A stretch of DNA of 64,000 nt from DASSBG01 sp035699085 (GCA_035699085.1 DASSBG010000015.1:1-64000), one strand, 5' to 3'; positions 52,946 through 61,782 are shown, counted from the first letter of the stretch. Notes: generated from the letters alone by a model not told the origin. Translations and numbers: made by a program.

Positions 52946-54633
52946 TGCAACGACTTGCGCTGCCACCGCTGCGGCCACTGACGGACGGCGAAAAGCGGGC
53001 GCTGTGGCTGCTGTTTGGCCTGGCCGTGGTGGTGCTCGGGGCCGGCATGGGCCTGCGCGACCCGTGGCCGTCCGACGAGCCGCGCTTCGCGCTGGTCGCG
53101 CACCAGATGATCGACAGCGGCAACTGGCTGTTCCCGCACCGCGGCCACGAGCTGTACCCGGACAAGCCGCCGTTCTTCATGTGGATGCAGGCGCTGGCCT
53201 GGCTGGTGACGCGCAGCTGGCGAGTGGCCTTCCTGCTGCCATCGCTGATCGCGGGGCTGGGCACGCTGGCGCTGGTCTACGACCTGGGCCGCCGGCTCTG
53301 GGGCCACCGCAGCGCGCTGCTGGCGGCCACGCTGCTGCTGTTCACGCTGCACTTCACCTACCAGATGCGCAATGCGCAGATCGACCCGCTGCTGGTTGGC
53401 GTGATGACGCTGGCCAACTACGGCCTGTTGCGCCACCTGCTGCTGGGCCCCAGCTGGCGCTGGTTCGCCCTGGGCTGCCTGTGCGCCGGCATCGGCGTGA
53501 TCACCAAGGGCGTCGGTTTCCTGGTGTTGCTGATGCTGGTGCCCTACGTTTTTGCCCGGCTGCGCGGCTGGCGCGCGCTGGCGCTGCCGGTGGGCGCCTG
53601 GCGCTGGGCGGGCTGCCTGGCGCTGTTCCTGCTGCCGGTCGCCGGCTGGCTGGTGCCGATGGTGGCGGTGTCGCTGGCCGATGGCGACCCGGAGCATGCG
53701 GCCTACATGCACAACATCCTGCTGGGCCAGACGGTGCACCGCTACGCCACGCCCAGCGGCCACATCCACTCGCCGTTGTATTTCATCGGCGTGATCGTGT
53801 TCGACTGGTTGCCGCTGTCGCTGGCGCTGCCCTGGGCGCTGCCGGCCTGGTGGCGGCGCCTGCGCCGGCGGGACGCGCGCTTCCTGCTGCCGCTGGGCTG
53901 GGTGCTGCTGGTGCTGGTTTTCTTCAGCCTGAGCGCAGGCAAGCGCGACGTCTACATCCTGCCGGCGCTGCCGATGGCCGCGCTGGCGCTGGCGCCACTG
54001 CTGCCCGGATTGCTGCGCAAGCCGGGTCCGCGGCGGGCGCTGTGTGCGCTGACCGCGCTGCTTGGCGCGCTGCTGACAGCGATGGCGGCGCTGGCCCTGC
54101 TGCGCCATCCGCCGTGGGCGCAGCGCATGGCCGCCGACCTCGACCCGCGCATGTGGTGGGTGCTGCTGGCGATGGGCCTTGTCGGCTTGCTCGCCGCCGC
54201 GTTGACCCGCGTGCGCCGCGCACCGCTGGGCTGGGTCGGCTTCGCCACCGCGGTCTGGCTGCTCTACGGCCTGTGGGCCTACCCGCTGCTCAATGGCGAA
54301 CGCTCGGCCGCCGACGTCATGGCGCGCGCCCGCGCCGCCGCCGGTCCCGGCACCACCATCGGCCTGGTCGCCTGGAAGGAACAGGACCTGCTGATGGCGC
54401 GCGGGCCGGTGACCGAGTTCGGCTTCCTGCAGCCGTGGCCGCAGCAGTACCGCGACGCCGTCGCCTGGTTGCGCGCCGCGCCCGCCAGCCGCCGCGTCTT
54501 CATCCTCGAGGACGCCATGGGCGACTGCGTGCGCCGCGACCGCGCCACCGACCTCGGCCTCGCCAACAGCCGCCACTGGTGGCTGTTCGGTGCCGAAGCC
54601 GTCGTTCCCGGCTGCCAGCCGCCCGGTGAGTAG
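52942..54633 (+). CDS. ArnT-like membrane glycosyltransferase
   Basis: A 563-residue GT83/PMT-type protein that would move a sugar from a polyprenyl-phosphate carrier to an envelope acceptor on the periplasmic side. GMGLRDPWPSDEPRFALVAHQ carries the Asp-Glu pair of the first periplasmic loop, followed by WLFPHRGHELYPDKPPFFMWMQ (D-K-P-P motif). About 11-12 membrane helices and a soluble C-terminal end follow. The ATG overlaps the ntrY stop (ATGA), so it is translationally coupled to the kinase gene. Confidence 0.88.
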   Translation: MMQRLALPPLRPLTDGEKRALWLLFGLAVVVLGAGMGLRDPWPSDEPRFALVAHQMIDSGNWLFPHRGHELYPDKPPFFMWMQALAWLVTRSWRVAFLLPSLIAGLGTLALVYDLGRRLWGHRSALLAATLLLFTLHFTYQMRNAQIDPLLVGVMTLANYGLLRHLLLGPSWRWFALGCLCAGIGVITKGVGFLVLLMLVPYVFARLRGWRALALPVGAWRWAGCLALFLLPVAGWLVPMVAVSLADGDPEHAAYMHNILLGQTVHRYATPSGHIHSPLYFIGVIVFDWLPLSLALPWALPAWWRRLRRRDARFLLPLGWVLLVLVFFSLSAGKRDVYILPALPMAALALAPLLPGLLRKPGPRRALCALTALLGALLTAMAALALLRHPPWAQRMAADLDPRMWWVLLAMGLVGLLAAALTRVRRAPLGWVGFATAVWLLYGLWAYPLLNGERSAADVMARARAAAGPGTTIGLVAWKEQDLLMARGPVTEFGFLQPWPQQYRDAVAWLRAAPASRRVFILEDAMGDCVRRDRATDLGLANSRHWWLFGAEAVVPGCQPPGE

Positions 54634-54642
54634 GATCAACTG

Positions 54643-55653
54643 ATGCCGCGCCGTTACCTGCTGTTCGCGGAACTGCCCTACGCCTTCGAGATCCTGCGCC
54701 CGCTGCAGGCGGCGGCGCGGCGGCGCGGCGATGCGGTGGCCTGGTTTCTCCACGGCCCGGCACCATCGTTCCTGCGCGAGGACGAGCGGCAACTGCACAC
54801 GCTGCGCGAAGTGAAGGCGTTCAAGCCCGACGCCGTGTTCGTGCCCGGCAACGAGGTGCCGCTGTCGTTCCCCGGGCTGAAGGTACAGGTCTTCCACGGC
54901 TTCGGTATCGAGAAGAAAGGCCATTTCCGCATCCGCGGCATGTTCGACCTGTTTTGCACCTTCGGACCGTTGACCACCGAGCCGTTCCAGCGCCTGGCCG
55001 GGAAACACGGCTGGTTCCGCGTGGTCGAGACCGGTTGGCCGAAGACCGACCCGCTGTTCGCGGCACCGGCCACCGATGCAGCTGCCGTTGGTGGCAAATG
55101 CATCCTCTACGCGCCCACCTTCAGCCCTTCGCTGACTTCGGCCCCGGCGCTGGCGCCGGTGATCGCCGATCTGGTGGCGCGCCGGGACTGGCGCTGGGTG
55201 GTCAAGTTCCATCCCAAGATGGCCGACGAGTACGCGGCGCCGCTGCGTGCGCTGCAGGCGCCGAACTTCGCCATTTCGACCGCGCCTGAGCTGCTGCCGC
55301 TGCTGCATGCGGCGGACGTCATGCTCACCGACACCTCGTCGGCCGCCGCCGAATTCATGCTGCTGGACAAGCCGGTGGTGGCGTTCCGCAACCGCGCGCC
55401 GGGCCCGCACCTGGTCAACATCGGCGAGGCCGACGAACTGGAGCCGGCGCTCGAGGCGATCTTCCAGGGCCGCGATCCGTCGATTGACGCGCGCCGGCGC
55501 TACGCCGAGGCCATGCAACCGTATCGCGATGGCCGCTCCAGCGAGCGGGTGCTCGACGCGGTGGAGGCGATGCTGCGGCACCCGCCGGCCAAGCTCCGTC
55601 GCAAACCGCTCAGCCCGCTGCGCCGGCTCAAGTACTGGCGTGCGCTGCGCTAG
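54643..55653 (+). CDS. CDP-glycerol glycerophosphotransferase-like protein
   Basis: The 336-residue product resembles the catalytic half of TagB/TagF teichoic acid enzymes. FHGFGIEKKGHF matches the first conserved His-Gly block, ETGWPKTDPLF the G-x-x-K-x-D block, ILYAPTFSP and VVKFHPK the next, and LHAADVMLTDTSSAAAEFMLLDKPVV the nucleotide-binding region. It would move glycerol phosphate from CDP-glycerol. It starts 9 bp after the ArnT-like gene and precedes a tagD-like gene that would make its donor. The C terminus is basic (KLRRKPLSPLRRLKYW), suggesting membrane contact. Confidence 0.85.
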   Translation: MPRRYLLFAELPYAFEILRPLQAAARRRGDAVAWFLHGPAPSFLREDERQLHTLREVKAFKPDAVFVPGNEVPLSFPGLKVQVFHGFGIEKKGHFRIRGMFDLFCTFGPLTTEPFQRLAGKHGWFRVVETGWPKTDPLFAAPATDAAAVGGKCILYAPTFSPSLTSAPALAPVIADLVARRDWRWVVKFHPKMADEYAAPLRALQAPNFAISTAPELLPLLHAADVMLTDTSSAAAEFMLLDKPVVAFRNRAPGPHLVNIGEADELEPALEAIFQGRDPSIDARRRYAEAMQPYRDGRSSERVLDAVEAMLRHPPAKLRRKPLSPLRRLKYWRALR

Positions 55654-55717
55654 GCGATGTCCGGCCAAATAGTCTGCGGGCCTTTCCGCGTCCCGCCCGG
55701 CAGGCCATACTCCGGGC

Positions 55718-56182
55718 ATGGCGAACAAAACCGTCCTCACCTATGGCAGCTTCGACCTGTTCCACGTCGGGCACCTCAACCTGCTTGAGCGGCTCAGGGC
55801 GCTGGGCGACAGGCTGATCGTCGGCGTCTCGACCGACGAGTTCAATGCGCTGAAGGGCAAGCAGACCATCGTGCCCTTCGAGGACCGCTTCCGCATCGTG
55901 CAGGCCATCAAGTGCGTCGACCTGACCATTCCCGAGTCGAGCTGGGAGCAGAAAGTCACCGACATCCGCATGCACGGCGTGTCCGTCTTCGGCATGGGCG
56001 CCGACTGGACCGGCAAGTTCGACGACCTGAAACAGCACTGCGAGGTGGTCTACCTGCCGCGCACGGAAGGCATCTCCAGTACCAGCGTGCGCGGCCTGCT
56101 GCAGGTGCTGGACAAGAGCCACGTGGACGAATTGAAGCAGGCGCTGGGCATCATCTCGGCCATCGTCGAACGCTTCGACTGA
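55718..56182 (+). CDS. tagD: Glycerol-3-phosphate cytidylyltransferase (TagD-like)
   Basis: This enzyme joins CTP and glycerol 3-phosphate to CDP-glycerol. The 154-residue product follows Bacillus TagD closely: TYGSFDLFHVGHLNLLER with HxGH at 16-19, VGVSTDEFNALKGK, SSWEQKVTDI, VFGMGADWTGKFDDLK and CEVVYLPRTEGIS with RTEGIS at 115-120. The YGSFD and DWTGKFD blocks separate it from CoaD and from HldE-type enzymes. It is 65 bp downstream of the glycerophosphotransferase gene, after a CATACT candidate -10 at about 55708. Confidence 0.92.
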   Translation: MANKTVLTYGSFDLFHVGHLNLLERLRALGDRLIVGVSTDEFNALKGKQTIVPFEDRFRIVQAIKCVDLTIPESSWEQKVTDIRMHGVSVFGMGADWTGKFDDLKQHCEVVYLPRTEGISSTSVRGLLQVLDKSHVDELKQALGIISAIVERFD

Positions 56183-56194
56183 GGCGGCGCGCGG

Positions 56195-57010
56195 ATGCAG
56201 ACGCTGCCGCTGACGCTTGCCGTGATGACCCGCAACGAGGCGGCGACCATCGCCCGCTGCCTCGACAGCGTGCCGTTCGCCGCCGACAAGCTGGTGGTCG
56301 ACTGCGGCAGCAGCGACGCCACCTGCGAGATCGCGCGGGCGCACGGTGCGCGCGTGGTGCACAACGACTGGCCCGGCTTCGGCGCGCAGCGCAACTTCGC
56401 CAGCGGCCAGGCGGCGCACGACTGGATCCTGGCGCTGGACGCCGACGAATACCTGTCGCCCGCGCTGGCGCGGGAGCTGCAGGAGCGCCTGCCGCGCATC
56501 ATGGCCTCGGACACCGCCGTGGGCGTGCTGCGCCGCCGCACGCTGTACATGGGTCGGCCAATGCGCTGGTACCGGCCGATGGTCGGCGAAAAACTGGCGC
56601 GGCTCTACCACCGCGGCCGCGCCCGCTGGCGTGACGTGCGGGTGCACGAGTCGCTGCAGTGGCAGGGGCCGCAGCTGCTGCTTCGGGCGCCCTTCGAGCA
56701 CGTCAACAACCCGACGCTGGTGCACAAGGGCCTGAAGGTGCTGCGCTACGCGGAGCTGAAGGCGCTCGACTGGCGCCAGCGGAAGCGGCCACCGCGCATG
56801 TGGGATTGCCCGCTGGTGTTCGCCGCCAGCTTCGTCAAGGACTACGTGTTCCGGCTCGCGATGCTGGACGGCTGGCGCGGCTTTGTCGTCGCGCAGACCA
56901 ATGCGGCCTATGCCGTCTACAAGCGCATGCGCTATTACGAGATGGTGCGCAACCCCGGGTCGGTGGAGCAGGCGGGCAGCGTGCTGGCCCGCCACCAGCT
57001 CGATCGTTAG
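56195..57010 (+). CDS. Family 2 glycosyltransferase, WaaE/KdtX type
   Basis: A 271-residue cytoplasmic GT-A enzyme: LTLAVMTRNEAATIARCLDSV, VVDCGSSDATCEIA, DWPGFGAQRNFA and the DxD-containing WILALDADEYLSP. WRDVRVHESL and a C-terminal amphipathic region (FVKDYVFRLAMLDGWRGFVVA) are typical of LPS core WaaE, which adds glucose to heptose I. The acceptor here is inferred to be LPS core. It starts 12 bp after the tagD-like gene. Confidence 0.85.
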   Translation: MQTLPLTLAVMTRNEAATIARCLDSVPFAADKLVVDCGSSDATCEIARAHGARVVHNDWPGFGAQRNFASGQAAHDWILALDADEYLSPALARELQERLPRIMASDTAVGVLRRRTLYMGRPMRWYRPMVGEKLARLYHRGRARWRDVRVHESLQWQGPQLLLRAPFEHVNNPTLVHKGLKVLRYAELKALDWRQRKRPPRMWDCPLVFAASFVKDYVFRLAMLDGWRGFVVAQTNAAYAVYKRMRYYEMVRNPGSVEQAGSVLARHQLDR

Positions 57011-57091
57011 CCGCCATCGGCCGGTCCCCGCTCCCGGCGCCGCGCCGCGCCTCCAGTACACTTCCGCCTTCCACCCGCCGCAGACACCCCA

Positions 57092-58795
57092 GTGCCCGTC
57101 CTCTCCGACCGCCATCGCGAAACCCTGCGCGCGCTGTGGCCGTGGCTGCCGCTGTGGCTGGCGGCGGCGCTGCTGGCGATCTTCATCAGCGGGCCGATGC
57201 CGCTGTATTCCACCCGCACGCTGGCCGTTGCATGGGACATGTGGAGCCACGGCCAATGGGTGGTGCCGCACCTCAACGGCGCGCCTTACAGCCACAAGGT
57301 GCCGCTGCTGTTCTGGATGATCCACGCCGGCTGGTTCGTGTTCGGAGTGAACGACATCTGGCCGCGTGTGCTGGAGGTGATCTTCGGCGCGGTGCAGCTG
57401 GTGCTGGCAGCGACCCTGGCGCGGCGCCTGTTCCCGGCCCGCCCCTGGGTCGCACGGGCGACGCCGTGGCTGCTGCTGTCGCTGAGTTACGCCTTCCTGT
57501 TCGGCCTGCAGATCATGTACGAGGTGCTGCTGACCGTCTGGGTGCTGGGCGCACTGCTCAGTCTTGCCCCGCGGCCCGGCCGCGCCGCGCCGCGCTGGTG
57601 GTTGTTCGGCCTGTGCATCGGCTTCGGCCTGCTGACCAAGGGACCGGTGATGCTCCTGCACGTCGTGTTTCCGTGGCTGCTCGGACCACTGTGGAGCGAC
57701 TGGGCGCGCAACAACCGCGTCCGCTGGTACGGCTTTGGTCTGCTCGGGCTGCTGGGCGGTTGTGCAATGCTGGCGGCCTGGGTCTGGCCGGCGATCCATC
57801 TCGGCGGCGAAGCCTACGCGCACCAGCTGCTGTTCAAGCAGACCGCCGGCCGCGTCGTCGAGGCGTTCGACCACGCGCGGCCATGGTACTGGTACCTGAC
57901 GCGCATGCCGCTGCTGCTGTTCCCGCTGATCCTCTGGCCGCGGGCCTGGGCCGCGCTGGTCACCCTGCGCCGGCCGCTGGACGCCGGGCTGCGCTTCGCG
58001 CTGTGCTGGCTGCTGCCGATGCTGCTGGCGTTTTCGGCGATCAGTGGCAAGCAGGCCTACTACTTCATCCCCGAACTGGCCGGTACCGCGCTGCTGGTCG
58101 GCGGGGCGTTGGCGGTGCTGCGCGAGCGCCGCCCACGGCTCAGTGCCAGCGCCTGGCTCGGCACCTGGCCACTGGCCATTGGCGCCTTCGCCTTTGCCGC
58201 GCTGTTGCTGGCCTTGCCGGCGCTGACCGGCGTGCACGGGTTCGACAGCCACTGGGTGGTCGACCTGGCGCGGTACAGCCGCTACTTCGCCATCATCTAC
58301 GTCGGCATCGGCGTGCTGGTGTCGCTGCGCGGCCGCGGCGAACTGCGGCGGCTGGCGATTGCCGGGCTCATTGGCACCGTCGCGGCCTTCGGCCTGTTCG
58401 TCGCCACCTCCTGGCAGAACTACGACATGCGCCCGGCGGCGCGCCTGCTGGGCCGCGCCGACGCCGCCGGCCAGGCCATCGTCGACCTCGGCCCCTACGC
58501 CGGCCAGTACCACTTCCTCGGCCGCCTGCGCCACCCGATCAAGCGCATCCGGCCCGACCAGTTGGCGGACTGGGCGGCGCGCCATCCGCAGGGCCTGGTG
58601 CTGACCAGCCCGGAGACCCTGCGGCCGGCCGACCTGCACTACGCGCAACTGGTGCACCCGTTTCGCTCGAGCTGGGTGGTGATCTGGCGCGCCCGGGTGC
58701 TGGTCACGCTGCGTGCCGGCGGCCGCCCACCCGAGCCCCTGCGCTCGACCCAGCTCTACCCGCACGGCTACTGGCGCTACCGCGGCGTCGACTAG
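57092..58795 (+). CDS. Second ArnT-like membrane glycosyltransferase
   Basis: A 567-residue polytopic protein of the PMT/ArnT clan. The first loop, GPMPLYSTRTLAVAWDMWSHGQ, is less canonical than that of the gene at 52942, but VPHLNGAPYSHKVPLLFWMIHAGW keeps the K-x-P-L-x-F-W-x motif. About 12 membrane helices and a soluble C-terminal domain (about 445-567). The start is GTG at 57092, after an 81-bp spacer with TACACT at 57057. It ends the five-gene envelope set 58 bp before ntrX. Confidence 0.83.
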   Translation: MPVLSDRHRETLRALWPWLPLWLAAALLAIFISGPMPLYSTRTLAVAWDMWSHGQWVVPHLNGAPYSHKVPLLFWMIHAGWFVFGVNDIWPRVLEVIFGAVQLVLAATLARRLFPARPWVARATPWLLLSLSYAFLFGLQIMYEVLLTVWVLGALLSLAPRPGRAAPRWWLFGLCIGFGLLTKGPVMLLHVVFPWLLGPLWSDWARNNRVRWYGFGLLGLLGGCAMLAAWVWPAIHLGGEAYAHQLLFKQTAGRVVEAFDHARPWYWYLTRMPLLLFPLILWPRAWAALVTLRRPLDAGLRFALCWLLPMLLAFSAISGKQAYYFIPELAGTALLVGGALAVLRERRPRLSASAWLGTWPLAIGAFAFAALLLALPALTGVHGFDSHWVVDLARYSRYFAIIYVGIGVLVSLRGRGELRRLAIAGLIGTVAAFGLFVATSWQNYDMRPAARLLGRADAAGQAIVDLGPYAGQYHFLGRLRHPIKRIRPDQLADWAARHPQGLVLTSPETLRPADLHYAQLVHPFRSSWVVIWRARVLVTLRAGGRPPEPLRSTQLYPHGYWRYRGVD

Positions 58796-58853
58796 CACGA
58801 GGCCTGCCGGCCGCTGCGTTATGCTTGCGCAACGTTAGGCGAGGGTGGCGGCA

Positions 58854-60212
58854 ATGGCGGCGGCGCGGGTGCTGGTGGTTGACGATGAGCCGGACATCCG
58901 CGCGCTGGTGCGCGAGATCCTTGGCGACGAGGGCTACCTCGTCGAGGTTGCCGCCGATGCCGATGCCGCGCGCCTGGCCCGCCGCGAGTGGCAGCCCGAC
59001 CTGGTGTTGCTGGACATCTGGATGCCGCGCGTCGACGGTATCAGCCTGCTGCGCGAATGGGTCGACGGCGGCGCGCTGGACTGCGTTGTCATCATGATGA
59101 GTGGTCACGCCACGATCGAGACCGCCGTGGAGGCCACCCGGCTGGGCGCCTGGGATTTCATCGAGAAGCCGATCTCGCTGGCCAAGCTGCTGCTGACCGT
59201 CGAGCGCGCGATGGAGGCCAACCGCCTGCGCCGCGAGAACGCCGGTTTGCGCCGACAACTGGCACAGCCGGAGGAGCCCGCCGGGCAAAGCGCACCGATG
59301 CGCGAGCTGCGCCGCCGCGCCGAACACCTCGGCACGCACGACGCCTGCGTGTTGATCCGTGGTGAGCGCGGAGTCGGCAAGGAAAGCCTGGCACGCTGGC
59401 TGCACGCGCGCAGTGCGCGCGCCGACCGGCCTTTCGTGGTGGTCGCCACCGCCGGCATGAACCGCGAGCAGGCACGCGCCAGCCTGCTGGGCAGCGGCGA
59501 CGACCCCGGCCTGCTGCAACAGGCCGATGGCGGCACGTTGTTCGTCGCCGAAATCGCCGAGCTGGACAGCGACCTGCAGCAGCTGCTGGCCCAGGTGATC
59601 GAGCGCGGCAGCCTGCAGCGGCCCGGCGCGGCGCAGCCGCAGCCGCTGGACGTGCGCGTCATCGCCGCCAGCGCCCACGACCTGGAGGCACGGGTCACGG
59701 CGGGCGAGCTGCGCGACGAGCTTTACTACCAGCTCAACGTCGCGCCGCTTGGCGTGCCGCCGCTGCGCGAGCGCAGCGAGGACGTACCCGAGCTGTTGCG
59801 CCACTACGCCGAGTATTTCGCCGCCCGCGACCATTTGCCGTACCGGCACTTCCCGGTGCCGGTGCAAAACCGCCTGCGCCAGCACGACTGGCCGGGCAAC
59901 CTGCGCGAGCTGCGCACCCTGGTGCAGCGGCTGCTGGTGACCGGCGGCGAGCGCGAGGTCGCCCTGGCCGAGGTCGAGCAGGCGCTGGGCGCGGCCCCGA
60001 AGCGGCCGGGTGCCGCATCGCTCGACGTCGACCTGTCGCTGGGCCTGCGCGAGGCCCGGGAGCGTTTCGAACGGGACTACCTGACGCGCCAGCTGCAGGC
60101 TGCGCAGGGCAGCGTCACGCGCCTGGCGCAGCGCGTGGGCATGGAGCGCACCCACCTCTACCGCAAGCTGCGCGACCTCGGCATCGATCTGAAAACCGGC
60201 CAGCACGCCTGA
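58854..60212 (+). CDS. ntrX: NtrX-type response regulator lacking GAFTGA
   Basis: The 452-residue product from the ATG at 58854 (GAGGG upstream; an in-frame GTG lies 3 codons earlier) has a receiver (RVLVVDDEPDIRALVREI; VLLDIWMPRVDG acceptor), an AAA+ domain (about 145-375) and a Fis-type HTH (SVTRLAQRVGMERTHLYRKL). Walker A is GERGVGKE, Walker B is GGTLFVAEI with Ala in place of the usual Asp, and the sigma-54 contact loop GAFTGA is absent. It may thus regulate as a sigma-54-independent DNA-binding protein. ntrY is five genes upstream. Its stop is followed by repeats. Confidence 0.9.
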   Translation: MAAARVLVVDDEPDIRALVREILGDEGYLVEVAADADAARLARREWQPDLVLLDIWMPRVDGISLLREWVDGGALDCVVIMMSGHATIETAVEATRLGAWDFIEKPISLAKLLLTVERAMEANRLRRENAGLRRQLAQPEEPAGQSAPMRELRRRAEHLGTHDACVLIRGERGVGKESLARWLHARSARADRPFVVVATAGMNREQARASLLGSGDDPGLLQQADGGTLFVAEIAELDSDLQQLLAQVIERGSLQRPGAAQPQPLDVRVIAASAHDLEARVTAGELRDELYYQLNVAPLGVPPLRERSEDVPELLRHYAEYFAARDHLPYRHFPVPVQNRLRQHDWPGNLRELRTLVQRLLVTGGEREVALAEVEQALGAAPKRPGAASLDVDLSLGLREARERFERDYLTRQLQAAQGSVTRLAQRVGMERTHLYRKLRDLGIDLKTGQHA

Positions 60213-60473
60213 AGGCCGGGATTCGGGGGTTGGGGATTGGGGATTGAGATTCGGGACCCGGGTCCCGCAGAGCGCGGAGCGATCCGCGTGGAGCCGTCAG
60301 CCATGCAGCCGCGCAGCGCGTGGGCATGGAGCGTACGCACCTCTACCGCAAGCTGCGCGACCTCGGCATCGATCTGAAAACCGGCCAGCAGCCTGAGGGC
60401 CGGGATTGGGGCTTCGGGACCCGGGACCCGCAGAGCGCGGAGCGATCCGCGTCGAGCCGTCAGCCCTGCAGCC
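60126..60473 (+). repeat. Imperfect tandem duplication of the ntrX 3' end
   Basis: Unit 1 (60126-60310) starts GCGCAGCGCGTGGGC inside the HTH codons and runs past the stop; unit 2 (60311-60473) repeats the HTH codons, GATCTGAAAACCGGCCAGCA, the stop region and GCAGAGCGCGGAGCGATCCGCG. A third GCGCAGCGC begins at 60474. Confidence 0.85.
60311..60400 (+). pseudogene. Orphan duplicate of the NtrX helix-turn-helix codons
   Basis: This segment encodes a near copy of the last 28 residues of NtrX (VGMERTHLYRKLRDLGIDLK), with synonymous changes such as CGTACG for CGCACC, but no receiver or AAA+ part, no ribosome site and no start of its own. It is a by-product of the tandem duplication. Confidence 0.75.
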
Positions 60474-60524
60474 GCGCAGCGCTTTGGCAGGTTGGCAGTG
60501 AGCCGCAGGCGAATGCGGAGGCAG

Positions 60525-60572
60525 GGATGCCGGAGCTAACATTCGCGCAGCGAATGGTCCGAAGGGCAGACC
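60525..60572 (+). repeat. Left copy of a 48-bp inverted repeat flanking lpxL
   Basis: 46 of 48 bases match the reverse complement of 61783-61830. The centre ATTCGCGCAGCGAAT is itself a dyad. Confidence 0.8.
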
Positions 60573-60589
60573 GCAGGATTGCGGTCTGC
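60566..60589. repeat. Perfect 10-bp hairpin GCAGACCGCA
   Basis: GCAGACCGCA and TGCGGTCTGC enclose GGAT. No T-run follows. Part of the repeat mosaic upstream of the acyltransferase gene. Confidence 0.7.
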
Positions 60590-60751
60590 AACCCCGATAC
60601 GCGTGACATTCAACGTCGTCGCGGTAATAGAGACCCGGACGGTTCATCACATCGGCGCGCGGCCGCGACGCAACATCTGGTCGCGATGACGAACCCGCGC
60701 TTCCTCGGGTCCCGGGTCCCGGGTCCCCGGCCTCCCCGCTACACTCCCGCG

Positions 60752-61651
60752 ATGCGTGCCGACATCGCCCTGCTTTACGGTTTCCTGCGCCTGGCCGGCC
60801 TGCTGCCGTTGCGCGTGCTGCACGCGCTGGGCGGCGGGATCGGTTGGCTGCTGGCGCGCGATGACGGCCGCATGGCACGGCATACGGCCGTGAACCTGGC
60901 GCTGGTGCGGCCGGACGTGGGCGCCGCCGAGCGCAACCGGCTCAAGCGCCAAGTGCTGACCCACGCCGGCCGCTCGCTGACCGAGATGGCGGCCATCTGG
61001 GGTCGCTCGCCCGCGGCGGCGCTGGCGCTGGTGCGCGAGGTTCGCGGCGCTGAACTGCTGGACGAGGCGCTGGGCGAAGGCCGGGGCGTCATCATCGCCG
61101 CGCCGCACATCGGCTGCTGGGAGCTGCTCAACTACTGGCTTTGCAGCCGCACGCCGATGGCGATCCTCTACCGGCCGCCGCGCAAACCGGCGTTCGAGGC
61201 GCTGCTGAGGCGGGCGCGCGGTGCCGCCGGCCCCGAGCAGGTTCGCGCCGAGGGCGCGGGCGTGCGCACGCTGTACCAGCGGCTGGCCGCCGGCGGTGCC
61301 ATCGGCATCCTGCCGGACCAGGAACCGCGCCGTGGCGAGGGTCGCTTCGCCCCATTCTACGGCGTTGCCGCCTCGACCATGGTGCTGCTGCCGCGACTGG
61401 CGCGTCGCACTGGCGCGCGCGTGCTTTTCAGCTTCGCCGAGCGCCTGCCGCGGGGCCGCGGCTTTCGCATCCACCTGCTGCCGGCGCCCGACGGCATTGC
61501 CGATGCCGACCTCGACCTCGCCTGCGCCGCGCTCAACGCCGGCGTGCAGGCCTGCGCGGACCTGGCCTTCACGCAATACCAGTGGCATTACAAGCGCTTC
61601 CGCGAGCGGCCGCCGGGGGAGGCGAATCCGTACAGGGCCGGGAATGGGTAG
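60752..61651 (+). CDS. LpxL/HtrB-like lauroyl acyltransferase
   Basis: A late lipid A acyltransferase family protein of 299 residues. The N terminus has a membrane anchor (ALLYGFLRLAGLLPLRVLHAL), and the catalytic HX4E motif is APHIGCWELLNYW. GAIGILPDQEP and TQYQWHYKRF are further family marks. The ATG at 60752 follows a CTACACT candidate -10; the frame is open upstream only through repeat DNA. The last codons and stop run into GGGAATC heptamers. Position beside the envelope cassette fits LPS work. The acyl chain and site cannot be told. Confidence 0.9.
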   Translation: MRADIALLYGFLRLAGLLPLRVLHALGGGIGWLLARDDGRMARHTAVNLALVRPDVGAAERNRLKRQVLTHAGRSLTEMAAIWGRSPAAALALVREVRGAELLDEALGEGRGVIIAAPHIGCWELLNYWLCSRTPMAILYRPPRKPAFEALLRRARGAAGPEQVRAEGAGVRTLYQRLAAGGAIGILPDQEPRRGEGRFAPFYGVAASTMVLLPRLARRTGARVLFSFAERLPRGRGFRIHLLPAPDGIADADLDLACAALNAGVQACADLAFTQYQWHYKRFRERPPGEANPYRAGNG

Positions 61652-61782
61652 GGAATCGGGAATCGGGAATCGGTTCGAGCGCGCGGCAGGCGGCCCAGCT
61701 CCGTTTGACATGCCGGGCGCGCGGCGACTGCACCCGTCCGGGTCGCAATTTGCGGCGGCGATTTCCTCGAGACTCAACCGTA

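Larger units (their letters stand above)
60213..60751. other. 539-bp ntrX-lpxL spacer made of repeats
   Basis: Holds, left to right, GGGATTC heptamers, the ntrX-tail duplicate, a degenerate TAGGTTGG-type REP (60488-60512), the left copy of an inverted repeat (60525-60572), a 10-bp perfect hairpin (60566-60589), and GGGTCCC heptamers (60707-60731). The short open frame through it is not a credible gene. Confidence 0.6.

Noticed and set aside
55718..56182. Phosphopantetheine adenylyltransferase (coaD), often next to waaE
   Set aside because: The N-terminal YGSFDLFHVGH and the DWTGKFD and PRTEGIS blocks are those of TagD, not CoaD.
55628..58798. A 1056-codon open frame on the minus strand opposite the envelope cassette
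   Set aside because: Antisense shadow rich in Arg, Gln and Ala with no recognisable domain; the plus-strand genes carry clear motifs.
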